Positions 33,698 through 44,494 of a stretch of 64,000 bases of DNA are shown here, in pieces (the stretch's first letter is position 1; every line of letters starts with the position of its first letter). The stretch lies in the NCBI GenBank assembly GCA_934047225.1, contig OW203989.1, positions 3,509,977-3,573,976 of the forward strand, read 5' to 3'. Under the pieces are notes generated by a model. The model had not been told where the DNA came from, ran no database searches, and was given only the letters and a program-made list of their open reading frames with translations. Position numbers and translations under genes: made by a program. Source of the stretch: Ypsolopha sequella. Its lineage: Eukaryota; Arthropoda; Insecta; Lepidoptera; Ypsolophidae.

Positions 33698-33960
33698 TCA
33701 TATATATGAATAATTATTATATGACGACATAATTTTATATAGATTCATACACCTGTTTCCCAGAAGGAGAGGGATTTCCATCTGCCACGATCGCGATACA
33801 CCTCTTTCGCCTCTTCCACATCCATCAGCCAAGTCATAAAGTCTATTATCCACATAGCTCCGCCTTTGAGAAATGCCGTCCGCGGATAGTGCGCGTGCCG
33901 CCAAAGGATGTCAAAGGTAATACCGGCGTACACACGCACATCAGTCTGTCTACATTAGTG
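33698..33960 (-). other. Unidentified GC-richer patch, possible retroelement end
   Basis: The minus strand has a 64-codon frame with 'KGGAMW..DFMTWLMDVEEAKEVYRDRGRWKSL'. The DRGRWK-like ending recalls the C-termini of some insect retroelement proteins. The match is weak and I do not name a family. Confidence 0.25.
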
Positions 33961-34845
33961 CGTTACGGTAAAAGGTGTTTTGTTTTGATATTTTGCGCAT
34001 TGAAAATGTTTTTTCGTCCGTATTTTTAAGATTACATTCCATATTGTTGGCTGTACCGCGGCTATTTGCCCGGATAGGTATTAATTTTCACAGTAGATAT
34101 CCAAAATAGCGTGCAGGTGTACCGAAGCTTTGTTAGTGAACAGACTTTACAATAAGCTCGGCTATTCCGACTGCTTTTGACTTTGCCCTTCTTCAGTTCA
34201 AAAAAAAAAATTCAAAAAGTTTATTTTGCAAAGTAGGTATATATAATACACGTTTCACAAGTCAAATTTTAATCTTATAAAAATATATGTAATAAAATAA
34301 TAAATGTACATGAACTACTTAGATTAAATGTTTATTTAATTTATGTAGCAATATATATACGATTAAAATTATAGGTAAAATATTATTATACAAGGTGAAA
34401 TCCAATCAACCGCCCGAACCCATACCGGAGACCCGGCCAGGGACCAGGAACAAGGTTCAATGATCACCAACCGAGCCCCCAGCACGAATCCAGGCGGCCG
34501 ACCAAATCCCATCTTATATACTACATAGTAATAGGTTACATATATAAATACATGCCTACCTCCGCCCATTCGATTAGTCTTGCTAAGAAGAACGGGCAAG
34601 AAACTTGGCAAGATCATGTATTTTTTTTAACATAAACTTAAAACTATTGAATTACTTATATCTACTTTAACCAAGGGATAAGAAAATACAAGACAGCAGG
34701 AATTCAGGTTAATGAAAAAAGAAAGACATATATATCTTTGCCTACCTGTCTCATATAGTCTATTTCCTTTTACAGTCTGTAATTAATTAATGTTAACTCT
34801 TAAGAGGAATCAAAAGTTAGGAAATTATATTAATTAATTAAATTA

Positions 34846-35304
34846 TTACCTACTATCATTAAAATCAGTATCACTATAACACCATGCTTCACCATCATCC
34901 AAATATTCATTTATTTTATAATATGCCTTTTTCAGTTTAAACTTATTCTCTGACAAAGTAAGGACCTCTTTTGGAAGTTTATTGTAAAATCTTATACCAT
35001 ATCCTACGAAAGAGGTACTCACCTTGGCGAGTCTGATTTTTGGAAAAGCCAGTTTATACTTATTTCTGGTTTCCTTACAATGTTGCTCACCAAGCCTTGG
35101 GAGAGACTCAACATTTTTTCTAACATATCTAAGGACTTGGTAAATATATTCACAAGGAACAGTTAATATATTAATTTCTTTGAACTTTTCTCTTAATGAA
35201 TCCCGGTGCTTCATATTATAAATAGCCCGAATTGCTCTCTTCTGCAAAACAAAGACTGCGTCTGTATCCGCGGCTCTACCCCATAACAGCATGCCGTATG
35301 ACAT
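34846..35304 (-). pseudogene. LINE family C polymerase, C-terminal part
   Basis: The 152-codon frame has 'GMLLWGRAADTDAVFVLQKR' and 'AIRAIYNM', the conserved thumb/C-terminal region of jockey-like polymerases, ending in an acidic tail. It is separated from the upstream frame by a single frameshift near 35337-35345; in the shifted frame the usual 'RLVYFSYFHSIMSYG' joins the two. Confidence 0.8.
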
Positions 35305-35335
35305 AATGCTGTGAAAGTAACTAAAATAGACTAGT

Positions 35336-35791
35336 CTAGCAGTAGGTATCTACATCAGTAATTTGCCTTATGCGTCTAACAGCGTATGCGGCCGAACTAA
35401 GTCTACCACATAGGGCTTCTATGTGGGGACCCCACTGAAGACGAGAGTCTACCGTAATGCCCAAAAACTTAGTTTCGTTAACTAACTCCAGCTTGGACCC
35501 CTGCAAAAGCAAATTACAATCCATTTGAATAACATTTGGTAACGTGAATTTTATACATTTTGTCTTTTTTGCGTTTAAAACTAAATTATTTACAGTAAAC
35601 CAATCAAGCACCAGTGATAAAGTTGTATTCGCGTCGTCAAGGATATCTTTACGTCTATTAACTTTAAAAATAAGTGACGTGTCGTCTGCGAATAGTACTA
35701 TCTTAGTTAAGTCTTTAATTAAATATGGAAGGTCATTTATGTAAATTAAAAACAGCAAGGGCCCCAATATGGAACCCTGCGGGACACCCAT
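35336..35791 (-). pseudogene. LINE family C reverse transcriptase, catalytic part
   Basis: The 151-codon frame starts at 'GVPQGSILGPLLFLIYINDL' and has the catalytic FADD box (FADDTSLIF), then 'NLVLNAKKTKCIKF' and 'KFLGITVDSRLQW'. The polymerase palm is recognisable but lacks the upstream fingers because of an internal deletion, and it is frameshifted at the end. Confidence 0.85.
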
Positions 35792-36689
35792 TTTAACTAA
35801 TGCTCCACATAATTTTACCCCATTAATGTCTACCTTTTAAAAATTAATGCCAAATAAGGAGCTATTAAATCAATAACAGAACTTATAACTTTCACAGAAA
35901 GGCCCCATAAGTCCTCGGTTTTTTTCAAGTTAAGCGATTTAAATGCTTTAATTACAGTTATTGAATTAATATGTTTAAAAGCAAATACAGAAAGACACTG
36001 AGGTACGTTATCTAACGTCGTATCTACGTTATCTACGTCGCCAATTTGGTCGGTATACGTCCTTCTACGGCACAGGGCGGTCCGGTTTCGCTTTACCTTT
36101 CATAATTGTAATTTTTTTAGTATAGTTTGCGCCAAACCTAATAGCGCATTAGTAAAATTAGCTCTAGCGAGACGGAGAGAAAGAAATGGACCACAGAGAG
36201 AGAAAAACAGAAAAACTTCAGAGGCGCCATTAAGTTGAATACATCTGTCTCCATTTTCACAAGAAATATGGGGAGTCAATGTACTGGTGTTTTTAAATGA
36301 AACCAATCTAACTGATCAATTGATCATAATAACAAAGACATATCCGCATTAATGAAAAAAAATGTTCTCCACTCCATACACTAAATTTAAATATTCCTAA
36401 ATATACATAATAGTAGTTAATGCTACAAGGGTGAAAAGGAATAAGTAACCAAGTAATTTATTGCTCTTACGCCTGTGTATCATACTACATTTTTCAATGC
36501 AGTGAGGAAATAAAACAAATATAATCTTGTGAACTTGAAATTATGATTGGCTCAAAAGGACTGTATCTAGAGCCATTAAACAGTGAAAAAAAAGTATAAC
36601 ATTTATGTTACACAGGAAAGGCTGCAGGTTAGCCAACCATTGTAAATAAATTAAAAATAATAATAATAATAAATACAATCACTTGCATT

Positions 36690-37080
36690 GAAAAGTTATT
36701 TTTTCTTTATTATACACAGAGACATTAAATATAATTATTTATAATAAAAACATAAATAGAGGTGAGCTCATCTCTGAAAAGAGATTTCTTCCAGCAAACC
36801 TTAGTGAGAGAGAGGAAACTATAATAATAAAAATAAGTAATCATACAAACGTAAAACAAATAAAGTCATAAAATTTAATATAAAACGAAATATTAACTTA
36901 CAAATTGAATAAATAAATAAATATAATTATATATTTAAATAAATATACTGTATTAAATACAAAGGTAACATAACATAAATACTCTTAATTATGCACCGAA
37001 ATAAAAGTTATAAGTTAAAGTTATAAAATATTTTTAATAGAGAGGGTACAATAGGCGGTCGTTCTTCCAGACCACTCATT
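36690..37080. repeat. Two copies of a 'CTTTATT..CTTCCAG' dispersed repeat
   Basis: Copies at about 36700-36830 and 36970-37080 each run from 'CTTTATTATACACAGAGAC'-like to 'TTTCTTCCAGCAAACC'-like sequence. Further copies are at 62365-62500 and 63262-63430. This is a very common moth repeat, probably the 3' end of a non-LTR retroelement. The piece 36041-36690 holds nothing I can name. Confidence 0.55.
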
Positions 37081-37100
37081 CTATCTATACCATTAGATAT

Positions 37101-37377
37101 ACAACGTGTAACAGAAAGGTGTAACCATATTTGAAGAGCTTATTCAGACAATGGTATAGAACAACTTTTACTATGGAACAAATCCTGGATATCAAAAAAA
37201 AAATGACTCGCTTCATAGGAAAATGCAAGAAATGGCCGAAAATGCCGCTGGCGGAAATGTATAGAAGGGCAGATTTTTTTTTCGAGATTTTAGGGTTGAC
37301 CCCATAGTAAAACTTGTTCAATACCATTGACTGAATAAGCTCTTCAAATATGGTTACACCTTTCTGTTACACGTTGT
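37101..37377. mobile_element. TA-flanked MITE, family D copy 1
   Basis: Inverted repeats of about 75 bp start ACAACGTGTAACAGAAAGGT; both ends are flanked by TA. The right arm is a near-perfect inverse, ending at ACACGTTGT. A second copy is at 43865-44128. This is a Tc1/mariner-type target. Confidence 0.85.
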
Positions 37378-37470
37378 ATACTTCTATAGATAAAATCTAA
37401 TATAAATAAATACATGTACAACTTACCTACTTCAAGAAATCGAGAGTTAATGCTCTTATATTTTATATCT

Positions 37471-37490
37471 GGGGGCACGGCAGTGCCCCC
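37471..37490. repeat. Terminal GC hairpin of OTU transposon B
   Basis: The same GGGGGCAC/GTGCCCCC stem as copy A, with loop GGCA, at the left end of the element. Confidence 0.75.
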
Positions 37491-38116
37491 GCAAAGTCTC
37501 GCAGAAAAAACGCGGAACGGCCGTACCATCCTTTTCTCGAAGCAACTCACGGCACTTTCAACCCCCCTGTATCTTCGTTGTGGGTGAAGCTAGAAGTCTG
37601 AAATTTCAGGAACCAAGAGTACTTACTGATTTTACTTCTGACCCCAAATTACAACTTTGTACCTATATTCGATTACGAAATATCTCAAGTCAAAGTTCCC
37701 TTATTTTGTCACTGACTGACTGACACATCATCAAAAGTGTAAAGGTGTTCTAGCAGGCCTACAAACTTGAAATTTTGCATGCGGTTAGTGTTAAGTGTAC
37801 ATTGCAACAAAAAAATATAAAAATGTTATTTGCGGTTGGTAATTTAATATTTCCATACAAAGTCTATACAAAATGTATGTTTCCAGCTGCATCTATAAAT
37901 TTGTATGACACTAGATGACGTTGGTGGTATGCTGCTTTGCATTAAAGACGCCTAAAACGAAAAATTCTACGTTAAAGTTAAAGTGCGAAAATTAAAAATA
38001 AAACCGGTAAAGTGCGAATCTGACTCGTGCATAAAGAGTTCCGTACCCCTACACAATACGGGTACGGAACCCCAAAAATTAAATAACCACAATAAAGATG
38101 CCATAGCAACATTAAG

Positions 38117-38622
38117 AAGATGGAATACCCTAGCAACTTTTTTTATTACCCGTCCAGCACAATAAGTCTAATGGCAAAGACTTTATTTGCTTTTCATAGA
38201 GGCGATTATGTGTTGGCTCTTTGGCCTCTTTTTCTTAGACGCGTAATACTAGTGATCACGCAGCGAAACAACAAATTGGTGTGTTTTTAGCTAATACTGA
38301 AATATTTTGTAGGGAAAAAAATATTGAATTTAGGTGATATACCTTCATATTTCTATTACCTATTTTATGAAAAAAAAATTTAGTTGATCTCTTAACCGCG
38401 TTCTTCAAGCGAACGTTTGAAAACCAAAAAAGAAGAGGGTGCAAAACATTTTTTTTTTGACAAAAGTATAAATCTTAGTACATTGTTTATACGTAAGATC
38501 CCTAGAGAAAAGATTAATAAACCAAATATATTTTTTTCAATAAAAGGAGGGTCCGAATTTCTTTAAACGAATCCTAGATAGACTGGAGTTGGTCATGCTC
38601 TAGGCTCAGGTACAGGCTTAAG
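38117..38622. mobile_element. 506-bp insertion in OTU transposon B, flanked by TTAAG
   Basis: Copy A has an uninterrupted junction here. Copy B has TTAAG on both sides (38112-38116 and 38618-38622) of unrelated sequence, which defines an insertion with a TTAAG (or TTAA) duplication. No inverted termini and no coding frame are evident. Confidence 0.7.
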
Positions 38623-40065
38623 GCGACAAAATACAAAGCGATAAAACGGTAGCGCCTGACAAACAATTCGGTACCTTTTTAGTACGGAACCCAAATTTTC
38701 ATTATTTTACTCTAAAGTATTTACTACAGACTGCCCAAAGTTTAAACTTTTACTTGTATGTTGTATTACCGTTCTAAAGATAGAGCCTTTGTTATAATAA
38801 TCTATTCCTTCGGTAAGGCACCCTAAAAAGGGTGGTTTATAATGTTCCACACATTCACAATATTAGTCTATTTAGGAAGAAAATATCAACATTTCGTAAT
38901 TAAGTCACTAAAAAAACGGTAGTTTGCGAATCCGACTCGCGCATAAAGGGTTCCGTACCCCTACACAATACGGGTATGGAACCCTAAAAGTAAATTGCAA
39001 CAACATAGATGCCATAGCACCATCAAGGCGACAAAAAACAAAGCGATAAAACGGTAGCACCTGACAAACAATTCGGTACCTTTTTAGGAAGGAACCCTAA
39101 TTTTTATTATTTCTTATTTTACTTTAAAGTAGCCTGCCTAAATTTTCAACTTGTATGTATAACCGTTCTAACGATAGAGCCTTTGTTATAATAATTTGTG
39201 CTTTGGGTAAGGAACCCTAAAACACATTTAGTCTATTTAAGAAGATAAATATCAACATTTCGTAATTAAGTCGCTATTAAACCGGCTAAATGCAAGTCAG
39301 ACTCGCTCACGAAGGGTTCCGTACTACCATCACACAATATGGGTACGAAACCCCAAATCATTATGGTAAATACCAACAATAAAGATGACATAGCAACATC
39401 AAGGCGACAAAAAACAAGGCGCTAAAATGGTAGCGCCTGACAAACAAATCAGCACCTTTTGAATACAGAACTCTAATATTTATATGCCCAAAATTGTTGT
39501 TTTATAAAGATAGAGCTGAAACAAATAACATCGAATAATTGGACCTCCCTTGGATTTCCATTTATTGAACTTTTTATGCTGTGATAGGGGCCATATTATT
39601 ATTTGCCATGATAGAGGACAATGTAACATATATTATGTGAAAATATTTACGCGCTACCTATAACGGCTGAAGCTGTAGACCCATGTGATAGATGGATAGA
39701 CAGCGGAGGATTAGTAATAGGGTCACGGAACCTAATGATACGGAACCCTAAAAATCAAGGTAAAAGGTTATTTATCAAGTAAAGCTTTAAATATATTAAA
39801 GGAAAAATAAAGCGGCTAATGTTGTTTTATTTGTATATGCATCCTCTATGATGTAGGTATATTGAAATGTCTATGTACTCGTGTGTCATTCAAAAAAGAC
39901 CCGGTTTAGCTCATTATTCTGAGAGGATTAGACATAATAATGTACTCTGAGGTTTAGACTGACAAGCCTGCCTTTCACTTCATGGTCAAAAGAAATTTTA
40001 ACCTGCCTGTTGCATCTAACTGTGGATAATAGTAATAATAACTTACAGTAAAAATTAATATTGCA

Positions 40066-40614
40066 ATGGAACCTGAAATATTGTACATAAATGAAAATCC
40101 TTGTCCACACCTAGTTGTCCCTATACCTGGAGATGGTTCATGTTTGTTCCATTCTTTGTCATTCTCTATGTATGGGAACATTGAGTCGTCATATGACATT
40201 AGGTGTGCGGTAGTCGAGTATGTGGTAGCGCATTGGGATGAAATGCAACTTTATACGTGTGACGAGCGTGGAGACACATGTACTCGACAGCAATGATGAA
40301 AACTACCTCCTACGGTTCCGTATCCGAACTTATGGCAGCCACCGCTTTGTATCCATTTACGTTCGAGGTTTACGAAAATGGCCGTTTGAGAGGATCATTC
40401 GGTGGCGATCCTGGGATGCCATTGAAACGTTTACGATTCTCTGGTAGTTTCTTAGGTGGTCATTATGAAATGCTCCTTCCCGATACTAGTTTCTCAGGAG
40501 TATGTCCTAATGATCAGTTAAAGGGAGTGGGTTTTAAGAAAATCCGCAGCAGACGTGCAAGAAATATTACCCGAGAAGAAAAAAAGGAGGACTACCTACA
40601 AAAAGAAATGAGAT
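40066..40614 (+). pseudogene. OTU-type cysteine protease relic, copy B
   Basis: Frame 1 (40066-40296) holds PGDGSCLFHSLS with the Asp-x-x-Cys nucleophile motif. A one-base shift near 40278-40290 leads to frame 2, with 'YGSVSELMAATALYPFTFEV' and GGHYEML, where OTU proteases carry the catalytic His. The shift is shared with copy A. Frame 2 runs on with a basic 'KKIRSRRARN..' tail into the terminal palindrome, where the last 25 or so codons are made of palindrome sequence. Confidence 0.82.
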
Positions 40615-41230
40615 CCCATCAAAACATAAAATGTACAAAAATGGCAAGTCTCGCAACGCAATCCTTCCACCGTAAAAAGTTGTGAGATCTTATGTAAAGC
40701 CAAGTCTGCTATTTTAGTTTTTATGGAAGCACCTTTTCATTTAAGTTAGTATGGGAGCACCTATTTAACAAATTTATCATATATTGTTTCCTATTTAGTT
40801 ACCTACCAACATTAAGTGACTGTATTAATATTAGTCATCTTTATTTCCTAATAAAATATAGTGACTTCGCAATCGCACAGCAACATATACAACATATCAG
40901 CTACCTAATACCAATTTATTAGCGATTTGAGAAGATATTTCTACGCATCAGTGCTTTATTTGTGCTCTGCGATTGCAAAGTCACCATATTTTATTAGGAA
41001 ATAAAGATGACTAATATTAATACAGTCACTTAATGTTGGTAGGTAACTAAATAGGAAACAATTTATGATAAATTTGTTAAATAGGTGCTCCCATACTAAC
41101 TTAAATGAAAAGGTGCTTCCATAAAAACTAAAATAGCAGACTTGGCTTTACATAAGATCTCACAACTTTTTACGGTGGAAGGATTGCGTTGCGAGACTTG
41201 CCATTTTTGTACATTTTATGTTTTGATGGG
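40615..41230. repeat. Terminal palindrome of OTU transposon B
   Basis: 616 bp with arms of about 260 bp starting CCCATCAAAACATAAAATG. Nearly identical to 16668-17285. Homology with copy A ends exactly at its outer edge. Confidence 0.9.
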
Positions 41231-41920
41231 ATTGTACTTACTGTATGTAGTACTGGAGATTTTGTATGAGCACGTAAAACATTTTATTCATTTCCACGTG
41301 AATGTTTCCTGGGAAAGATCAGTATGATCAGCAGAGTATGTGGCTTTATAAGGAGTAAAGTAATACACCCTATATAATGTAGGCATATTATAGGTAGACA
41401 TCACAGTCACGAGTACAAAATAAAATACGCAAGTTATAGAATTTTTTGGCGCGCAAAATCTCATTAATTCATTTAACACAAACTTCGTTTAATTACGAAA
41501 CGCACAAATGAATTTAATTCCAATTCAACTAATCAGAAAATGCATACTACCAATAAATAAGCTGGAATGGCCTCTAAATACCCTGTGTGGCCAGGCGGCA
41601 CGGGCCCAGACCCAAGGATGTACCCAGGTCACGGGTCCAGGGGGTCCAGACATTCTCTCCTCCTGAAAATGTTATTGATACAACACAGTAATGACAAAAT
41701 CCCTAAACACACCGCCAAAAATGTCTTTCTCTCTGTGTTTATTTTGTAAATTATTCAAAAATTTGAAATGAAATGAAATATATTTATTTATGTAATGTAG
41801 GTATAACATTCACGTATTACAGGTTGGTTGTAATGTACGAGTAATATAAATAATTAAATAATCTATGTGTGTATAGTTTATGGCTATGTAAAGGTTTTAT
41901 GTAATAATTTTATAAATAAA

Positions 41921-42072
41921 TTATAATATATAAATAAAAAAGTATTTATAGGTTTCGAAATATATTTCGGCGAACTTGTGGCCGTCGTCAGTCGAATAAG
42001 TAATACGACGGTCATAAGTTGGTCGAAATATATTTTAAAACCAATAAATGCTTTTTTATTTATATATTATAA
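41921..42072. mobile_element. Hairpin MITE, about 152 bp
   Basis: TTATAATATATAAATAAAAA opens the left arm and its inverse closes the right. Inner arms carry 'AAATATATTTCGGCGAAC' and 'GTTGGTCGAAATATATTT' around the dyad 'CCGTCGTC / GACGG'. No coding capacity. From 41231 to 41920 nothing is recognised. Confidence 0.75.
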
Positions 42073-42520
42073 CATATCTAAAACAATAAAAGGCCAAAGA
42101 AAAGGCTTAAAAACATTATTTATTCAATTTTGTAAATAATAATTTGTAAAATTTGAATTCCTTTTTATTCCCGAGGAACGTGTCTCCGCAGTACTTAAAT
42201 CATTTGCCTGGACCTAGACCCCCCCCCCCGAAAATAAATCTTGCGTACGTGCTTGCCCGGACCCAGCCTTCTCGATGCGGGGAATTATGTCTGTCCGTCA
42301 GTTCTGATACCTGCCGTTACCATGACTGAGGTAAACCACGAAAGCTTTAATGTATAATTTACTGCTTTACTGTCGGGAAGCAGCATAAAACAATATAGTA
42401 TACCTTATAACAATCTTTATTTTTGAAGAAATAATGAATACGACGTATACTTTTCAACACACCCGTTGCCCCTGACGCGTAGCGTTCAGACTACGACGTA
42501 GCGAATGTACAAAGCAGCAA

Positions 42521-43041
42521 AACTATGGGATCGTAGCACTTGCTACGCCGCGCCGCAGAAAACTATGGGATCGTAGCACTTGCTACGCCACGCCGCAGAA
42601 AACTATGGGATCGTAGCACTTGCTACGCCGCGTCACAGAAAACTATGGGATCGTAGCACTTGCTACGCCGCGCTGCAGAAAACTATGGGATCGTAGCACT
42701 TGCTACGCCGCGCTGCAGAAAACTATGGGATTGTAGCACTTGCTACGCCGCGCCGCAGAAAACTATGGGATCGTAGCACTTGCTACGCCACGCCGCAGAA
42801 AACTATGGGATCGTAGCACTTGCTACGCCGCGTCACAGAAAACTATGGGATCGTAGCACTTGCTACGCCGCGCTGCAGAAAACTATGGGATCGTAGCACT
42901 TGCTACGCCGCGCTGCAGAAAACTATGGGATTGTAGCACTTGCTACGCCGCGCCACAGAAAACTATGGGATCGTAGCACTTGCTACGCTGCGCCGCAGAA
43001 AACTAATGGGATCGTAGCACTTGCTGCGCTGCGCCGCAGAA
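42521..43041. repeat. Minisatellite, 40 bp x 13, with five-unit higher-order pattern
   Basis: Units start AACTATGGGATCGTAGCACT and end CAGAA. Variants cycle with period five: the end-sequences CGCCGC, CACGCCGC, CGTCAC, CGCTGC, CGCTGC repeat in order, and units 1-5 closely match units 6-10. Unit 13 has a one-base insertion. The pattern implies later duplication in 200-bp blocks. Confidence 0.95.
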
Positions 43042-43864
43042 AAATGTGGATGCGACCACAAAACAATTTAATTTCAGTGGATGCGACTGTGAACGTTCGC
43101 TCGTCCTCTACACAGTGATAGTTTATACGCACAATAAAGCCGATTTTGAAGGCTTTAATTTTAGTTTTAGTGCTGTCAAAATTAAATTTATTTCATTGCA
43201 TAGTCTTTAAGTATTAAGAACAGAAGATAAATTACTTTCAAAAATTTCAAGTTAAGGCACTAATTATATAATATATTAAAGTAGCTTCTTTGTACTTAGC
43301 TACGTTTTGAATTTCGTGCACTTGTCTGAAAAGTGACAACATTCCGCGGACGTAATGCAAACCAGTTTATAATGCATCAATTTCCTTGTAAAATGCACTT
43401 CTTTGCCTTACTTCAGACACGAGTATAAAGTTAGATATGCTTTTTTACATTAGGTCTCATCCAAAAATGTTTTCCTTCAACTTTTAATTATACAAACCTA
43501 TGCATATATTCCAAAAAACTCACGGTGCATGCGTGAAACGTACAACAGCACACATCCTTTTTCAGGTGGGGACGAAATAAACGTTAGTGAATAGTAGGTG
43601 TACGAGTGTTTGACAGTATAGTTGACCTTGGACCTTTGCAGGTAGAAGCAAAACTGTATTTATTGGTAGCAGATTGTGATTCGTAGTTTTTGGCTACCTC
43701 TCTAGGAGACATCAGGGTTGTCTATTTTTATATAATATTTTATTGTGCATGCTACTTTAAAGCGCGTTTAACGAAAAAGTGCTTTTTATGTTATGTTCGT
43801 CATCCAAAAATGACTCTTACTGATAACGATATTTCTCTTAAATAAAAACTATGAAAATATGTAT

Positions 43865-44128
43865 ACAACGTGTAACAGAAAGGTGTAACCATCTTTGAAC
43901 AGCTAATTCAGTCAATGGTATAGAACAACTTTTACTATCGAACAAAACCTTAATCTCGAAAAAAAAAATTTACAATTTCATAGAAAAATGCAATGCCGCG
44001 CGGCCGAAATCTATGGAAGGGCAGATTTTTTTTTTGAGATTTAAGGTTGGCTCCATAGTAAAAGTTATTCTTTACTATTGACTGAATGAGCTCTTCAAAT
44101 ATGGTTACACCTTTCTGTTACACATTGT
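43865..44128. mobile_element. TA-flanked MITE, family D copy 2
   Basis: The same ACAACGTGTAACAGAAAGGT terminus as 37101-37377, with TA on both sides and a (TA)n run following. Arms are slightly more diverged. The interval 43042-43860 holds nothing I recognise. Confidence 0.85.
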
Positions 44129-44189
44129 ATATATATATATATATAGTGTCACCTAAAGTATAGGGAAAAAAATGGTTTCTTGCTTTAAA

Positions 44190-44494
44190 AAATAAGAATA
44201 AATAAAAGAACAGTATGAAAATATTGTTCAGAGTCAAGTTGTTTTAAACTAAAATTAAGTAAAACTGGTTGTATCTTTGAAACCACTAATGGTAGTTGTA
44301 TGCTTCTTGCACTAAAATACAAGGAAAATATTGCTTAGTAAATCATTCATGGATTTTGTTTCCGTCCATCGCATCCATGTGAAAAGTATTATTTTCACCT
44401 ATTTTGCGCTATCCGGAGACCCTGCTACGTCGTAATGCATGCGCGCAGATATGAACGGTCCATATTTGTACCGACATAAGTCGACTCAAGATCG
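44190..44494 (+). mobile_element. TTAA-family element whose end seeds a minisatellite
   Basis: This is the reverse complement of 16335-16612. It has 'CATCCATGTGAAAAGTATTA' and 'GACCCTGCTACGTCGTAATG' blocks, like the MITE at 62781 in part. Its terminal bases 'GGTGACTACCTGCCCCTTA' continue without a break into the 26-bp array. Confidence 0.6.

Larger units (their letters stand above)
34203..36040 (-). mobile_element. LINE family C, longest copy, internally deleted
   Basis: The 3' end is at 34203 beside a poly-A/T run; the 3' UTR has the family's 'CCGCCCGAACCC' block. It contains two polymerase frames (34846-35304, 35336-35791). Beyond 35820 is an upstream RT-domain piece read as 'VIKAFKSLNLKKTEDLWGL'. 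The middle of the RT domain between that piece and 'KMGVPQGSILG' is missing. It is a dead copy. Confidence 0.85.
37467..41230 (+). mobile_element. OTU-bearing transposon, copy B
   Basis: This is the inverse of copy A (16668-20761), with the same ends: GC hairpin at 37471-37490 and a 616-bp palindrome at 40615-41230. It lacks the LINE found in A and instead carries a 506-bp insertion (38117-38622). Subtracting that gives 3258 bp. Flanking sequences of A and B differ at both ends, so they are separate insertions, not one duplicated block. Confidence 0.75.

Noticed and set aside
16335..41230. A single giant foldback transposon spanning both OTU copies
   Set aside because: The outer flanks show no target duplication and each copy has complete ends, so two independent insertions are simpler.
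41567..41749. 60-codon frame starting MASKYPVWPGG
   Set aside because: Short, with no homologue recognised and no splice sites supporting extension.
42900..43118. 72-codon frame at the end of the 40-bp array
   Set aside because: Composed of minisatellite units; 40 bp does not keep frame, and there is no domain.
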